Below are positions 61,424 through 64,000 of a stretch of 64,000 nucleotides of DNA, in pieces. Position numbers and translations under genes: made by a program. The stretch's first letter is position 1. Each line of letters begins with the position of its first letter. Origin of the DNA: Cellulomonas palmilytica (lineage in GTDB: Bacteria > Actinomycetota > Actinomycetes > Actinomycetales > Cellulomonadaceae); the NCBI RefSeq assembly GCF_021590045.1, contig NZ_CP062221.1, positions 868,001 through 932,000 on the forward strand. Reading direction: 5' to 3'. The notes under the pieces were generated by a model. The model was not told where the DNA came from. It was given only the letters and a program-made list of their open reading frames with translations, and did not search any database.

Positions 61424-62607
61424 GCCGCTGGGCGACCGTGCGGGACGTGCTCGCCGACGTCGCCGTCGAGATGCACGCTCGTCGCACGCGGACGGCGCTC
61501 ATGATCGCGGCGGTCGCGATGAGCACCGGCACGCTCCTGTCGGCCGTCGGGATCTCGACGGTCGCCGCGCGACAGGTCGACGCGGACATGGCGGCCTCCA
61601 CGCTCGACCTCATCTCGGTCGTCGCGGCCTCGGGCGTGCAGGCCTCGGACGACGACCCGCTGTTCCCCGCGGACGCCTCGGCGCGGGTCGCGGCGGTCGA
61701 CCTCGTGGACGCAGCCGGGCAGCGGCTCGACCCGGGCGACGTCACGACGGTCGCCGTGACCCGAGCGGAGCGCGGCCGGCCGGTCGCCGGGGTGAGCGTC
61801 GCGGGCCTGACCTCCGGCTACCTCGACGCGGTACGGGCTCCCCACCGCGCCGCGTGGATGCTCGACGGAGATGACCGGATCGCCCTGCTCGGCGTGGACG
61901 CCGCGCAGGCGCTCGACGTGCCGGCCACCCTCGACCCCACGGGGTTCACGATCCGCGTGAACGGCGAGCCGTTCCAGGTCGCGGGGTTCCTCGACGACGG
62001 CCCCGATGCGACGCTCTCGGACGTCGTCGCGATCCCCTACCGGGTGGCGGTCGGCATGGCCGGAAGTGACGTCACGGCCGCGATGACAGTGCGGACGGCA
62101 CCGGGCGCGGGCACCGTCGTCGCGGACGTCGTGCGGCTCGCAGTGCGCCCGGACGCACCGCACGACCTCGCGTCGTCGCAGGTCGTCGACGTCTCCGCGC
62201 TCCGCACCGGGGTCTCGACACAGCTCGACCGGCTCGCCGCCTGGGTGGGCGCGCTGCTGCTCGCGCTGACCGTCCTGCTCATCGGGAACGCGATGGTCGT
62301 CTCCGTCATGTCCCGCACGAGCGAGATCGGGCTGCGCCGTGCGATCGGCGCGTCACGCTCACGGGTCGCGGCGATGTTCTGGACCGAGGGCGCGCTGAGC
62401 GGTGCGGTCGGCGGGGTCACCGGCAGCGCGCTGGCGGCCGTCGCCGTCGTCGTCGTGGCCGCGGTGAACGGGTGGACGGCGTCCCTGAGCCCGGTCTGGG
62501 TGCTCCTCGGCCCGACGGTCGGCCTGGCCGCCGGCGTGGTCTCGTCGCTCTACCCGGCCCTGCGCGCCGCCGCGGTCGAACCGGCGCAGGCGGTCCGCGC
62601 CGACTAG
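61420..62607 (+). CDS. FtsX-like ABC permease (MacB-type)
   Basis: 395 residues in MacB topology: one N-terminal helix (RTALMIAAVAMSTGTLLSAV), a large extracytoplasmic domain, and a C-terminal three-helix FtsX block (VGALLLALTVLLIGNAMVVS; MSRTSEIGLRRAIGASRSRV; final helix pair to 380). Completes the adaptor-ATPase-permease set. GTG start overlaps the ATPase stop. Confidence 0.92.
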   Translation: MSRWATVRDVLADVAVEMHARRTRTALMIAAVAMSTGTLLSAVGISTVAARQVDADMAASTLDLISVVAASGVQASDDDPLFPADASARVAAVDLVDAAGQRLDPGDVTTVAVTRAERGRPVAGVSVAGLTSGYLDAVRAPHRAAWMLDGDDRIALLGVDAAQALDVPATLDPTGFTIRVNGEPFQVAGFLDDGPDATLSDVVAIPYRVAVGMAGSDVTAAMTVRTAPGAGTVVADVVRLAVRPDAPHDLASSQVVDVSALRTGVSTQLDRLAAWVGALLLALTVLLIGNAMVVSVMSRTSEIGLRRAIGASRSRVAAMFWTEGALSGAVGGVTGSALAAVAVVVVAAVNGWTASLSPVWVLLGPTVGLAAGVVSSLYPALRAAAVEPAQAVRAD

Positions 62608-62625
62608 CTCCACCCGTTCTCGTGG

Positions 62626-63225
62626 TCAGAGGTGGGTGGGGGTGTAGCCCGTGCGGTCGGCGTTCGTGATGGGGCGCAGGACGCGCGCGGGGACTCCGGC
62701 GGCGACGGTGTTCGCCGGGACGTCGCGCGTGACGACGCTGCCCGAGCCGATCACGGCGCCGTCCCCGATCGTCACGCCCGGGTTGATGGTGACCTGCCCG
62801 CCCACCCACACGCGCGAGCCGATCGTCACGGGCCGCGCGTAGCAGGCGCCCGCGGCGCGCTCGGCGGGGTCGAGCGCGTGGTTGGAGGTGAAGATGCCGA
62901 CGCGCGGGCCGAGCAGCACGTCGTCGCCGATGCTGATGCCGCCGCCGTCGAGCATCACGCAGTCGAAGTTGGCGTAGAAGTTCCGGCCGACGCTGATGTT
63001 GAACCCGAACTCGCACCGGAACGTGGGCTCGAGGTGGGCGCCCTCACCCGCGGCGGCGAGCAGGGCGCGCAGCAGCGCGAGGCGCTCGGGCGCGGGCCGG
63101 CCGAACGCGGCGTTGTACCGGTCGGTGGCGAGCACGGCCTGCTCGCGAGCGGCGACGAGCTCGGGGGTGAGGTCGTCGTACGTCGCGCCGGTGAGCATGT
63201 GGCGGCGCTGCGCGTCGAGGTCCAT
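62626..63225 (-). CDS. Maltose/galactoside O-acetyltransferase family protein
   Basis: 199-residue left-handed beta-helix acetyltransferase of the LacA/Maa type. N-terminal MAT domain (HMLTGATYDDLTPELVAARE) then hexapeptide repeats (ISIGDDVLLGPRVGIFTSNHAL with catalytic His in SNHALDP; VTIGSRVWVGGQVTINPGV). Acetyl-CoA-dependent transfer to sugars. ATG 63225; 17 bp after a PfkB kinase gene on the same strand, so probably one operon for sugar handling. Confidence 0.93.
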   Translation of the reverse strand: MDLDAQRRHMLTGATYDDLTPELVAAREQAVLATDRYNAAFGRPAPERLALLRALLAAAGEGAHLEPTFRCEFGFNISVGRNFYANFDCVMLDGGGISIGDDVLLGPRVGIFTSNHALDPAERAAGACYARPVTIGSRVWVGGQVTINPGVTIGDGAVIGSGSVVTRDVPANTVAAGVPARVLRPITNADRTGYTPTHL

Positions 63226-63241
63226 GACGGTCTCCGGTGGC

Positions 63242-64000
63242 TCAGGGCAGCGGGTCGGCCGGTCCCGGGTAGGACGGCTGCGCGCCGAGGCGGGTCACCG
63301 AGTATGCCGCGACGCGCGTGGCGTGCGCGGACGCCGCGCGCAGGGGCTGACCGGCCGCGAGGCCGGCGGCCAGGGCGCCGACGAACGCGTCGCCCGCGCC
63401 GGTGGTGTCCACCGCCGTGACCGCGGGTGCGGGCAGCGAGAAGGCGCCGTCGTCGTCGTGCCCGACGAGCCCGGCCGCCCCGAGCGTGACGATCGCCGAC
63501 CGGGCGCCGAGGCCGGTGAGCTCGTGCGCGGCGGCTGCGGGGGAGTCGTGGACGCGGCCGAGCAGGACGGCGGCCTCGTGCTCGTTGACGACGAGCGGGT
63601 CGGCGAGGCGCAGCACCGCGCGCGGCAGGGCGGTGGCGGGTGCGGCGTTGAGCAGCACGCGCGTGCCGTGGTGGTGCGCGAGCCGGGCGGCGTGCTCGAC
63701 GGTCGGCAGCGGGATCTCGAGCTGCATCACGCACACCGCGGCCGCGGCGACGACCTCGGTCGCGGTCGCCACGGACGACTCCGTGACCTGCGCGTTCGCG
63801 CCCGGGACGACGACGATCGTGTTCTCGCCCGAGGCGGCGAGCGTGACGACGGCCAGCCCGGTCGCTCCGGTCACCTGCGCGACGTGCGTGAGGTCGACGT
63901 CGGCCGCGCGCAGCGCGGACAGCGCGACGTGCGCGTACGGGTCGTCGCCGACGGCCCCGACGATCGCGACGCGCGCGCCCTGGCGTGCGGCGGCGACGGC
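63242..64000 (-). CDS. PfkB-family carbohydrate kinase, ribokinase-like (5' truncated)
   Basis: C-terminal 252 residues of a ribokinase-type sugar kinase; the start lies right of the window. Visible blocks are VAIVGAVGDDPYAHVALSAL, TGATGLAVVTLAASGENTIV, LEIPLPTVEHAA, NAAPATALPR, NEHEAAVLLG, TLGAAGLV and the catalytic-Asp signature DTTGAGDAFVGALAAGL. Ribose is the likeliest substrate (RbsK-like), other pentoses or nucleosides being possible. The stop is 17 bp before the acetyltransferase start. Confidence 0.92.
   Translation of the reverse strand, partial: AVAAARQGARVAIVGAVGDDPYAHVALSALRAADVDLTHVAQVTGATGLAVVTLAASGENTIVVVPGANAQVTESSVATATEVVAAAAVCVMQLEIPLPTVEHAARLAHHHGTRVLLNAAPATALPRAVLRLADPLVVNEHEAAVLLGRVHDSPAAAAHELTGLGARSAIVTLGAAGLVGHDDDGAFSLPAPAVTAVDTTGAGDAFVGALAAGLAAGQPLRAASAHATRVAAYSVTRLGAQPSYPGPADPLP

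Noticed and set aside
1..64000. tRNA and rRNA genes
   Set aside because: I searched by eye for the T-loop GGTTCRANTCC on both strands and for conserved rRNA segments and found none; a tRNAscan run would settle it.

Overview
The window is a 64 kb piece of chromosome from a very high-GC (low to mid 70s percent by eye) actinobacterium. A secreted GH81 beta-1,3-glucanase with a PT-rich linker and CBM6, a MoeB-rhodanese (MoeZ-type) sulfurylase, many GTG starts, GTGA/TGATG start-stop overlaps, apparently leaderless promoters and DtxR/IdeR-type and CIRCE-type operators fit a Cellulomonas-like member of the Micrococcales. That placement is inference; no 16S or other marker is present. I found no tRNA, rRNA, insertion sequence or CRISPR array.

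Layout. 1-4.3 kb: the 3' part of a LacI-family regulator, a strong hairpin, and the GH81 glucanase on the minus strand. 4.3-6.6 kb: low-molecular-weight tyrosine phosphatase, a class I aminotransferase and a zinc-ribbon protein. 6.6-13.1 kb: a near-complete molybdenum cofactor locus in two converging arms, moeZ-moeA-moaC-mobA-DUF6457-moaD (+) and mog-moaE-moaA (-), almost every junction overlapping. 13.2-18.1 kb: a tandem glycine riboswitch followed by gcvP-gcvT-gcvH. 18.4-21.1 kb: a stand-alone LuxR-type HTH protein, a Nudix hydrolase, an Hsp20 gene behind a near-perfect CIRCE operator, and a PatB-type C-S lyase. 21.1-24.6 kb: metF-metE on the minus strand behind an S-box (SAM) riboswitch whose P1 stem covers the Shine-Dalgarno of a 12-codon leader ORF overlapping the metF start. 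24.9-31.1 kb: a small hypothetical, tag, hrpA and a YbaK-type editing protein. 31.2-37.6 kb: a secreted TAP-like peptidase and sbcDC.

37.7-44.3 kb holds small membrane and envelope genes, an LmeA-like protein, a secreted HNH (DUF1524) nuclease, an aquaporin-family channel, a deazaflavin-type oxidoreductase, an FBP zinc-finger protein, a VOC protein, a uracil-DNA glycosylase and a YrdC-like protein. 44.4-49.9 kb: a MacB-like ABC ATPase and a large FtsX permease behind a 49-bp dyad, then an EF-G paralogue with altered GTPase motifs. 50-55.8 kb: an FKBP lipoprotein, a Pr6Pr membrane protein, a Gfo/Idh/MocA oxidoreductase, a small orphan protein, an MbfA-like ferritin/VIT protein, and a siderophore-interacting reductase under a promoter overlaid by an iron box.

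55.8-62.6 kb looks accessory: a VapBC-type module with iterated 14-bp operator-like repeats, two small membrane proteins, and a cassette of secreted I36-like protein, strong hairpin, orphan lipoprotein, membrane fusion protein with an inserted peptidoglycan-binding domain, ABC ATPase and FtsX permease, the last four chained by GTGA overlaps. This cassette and the metF leader are the best candidates for undescribed biology here. The window closes with a maltose-acetyltransferase-like gene and a PfkB/ribokinase gene cut by the right edge.
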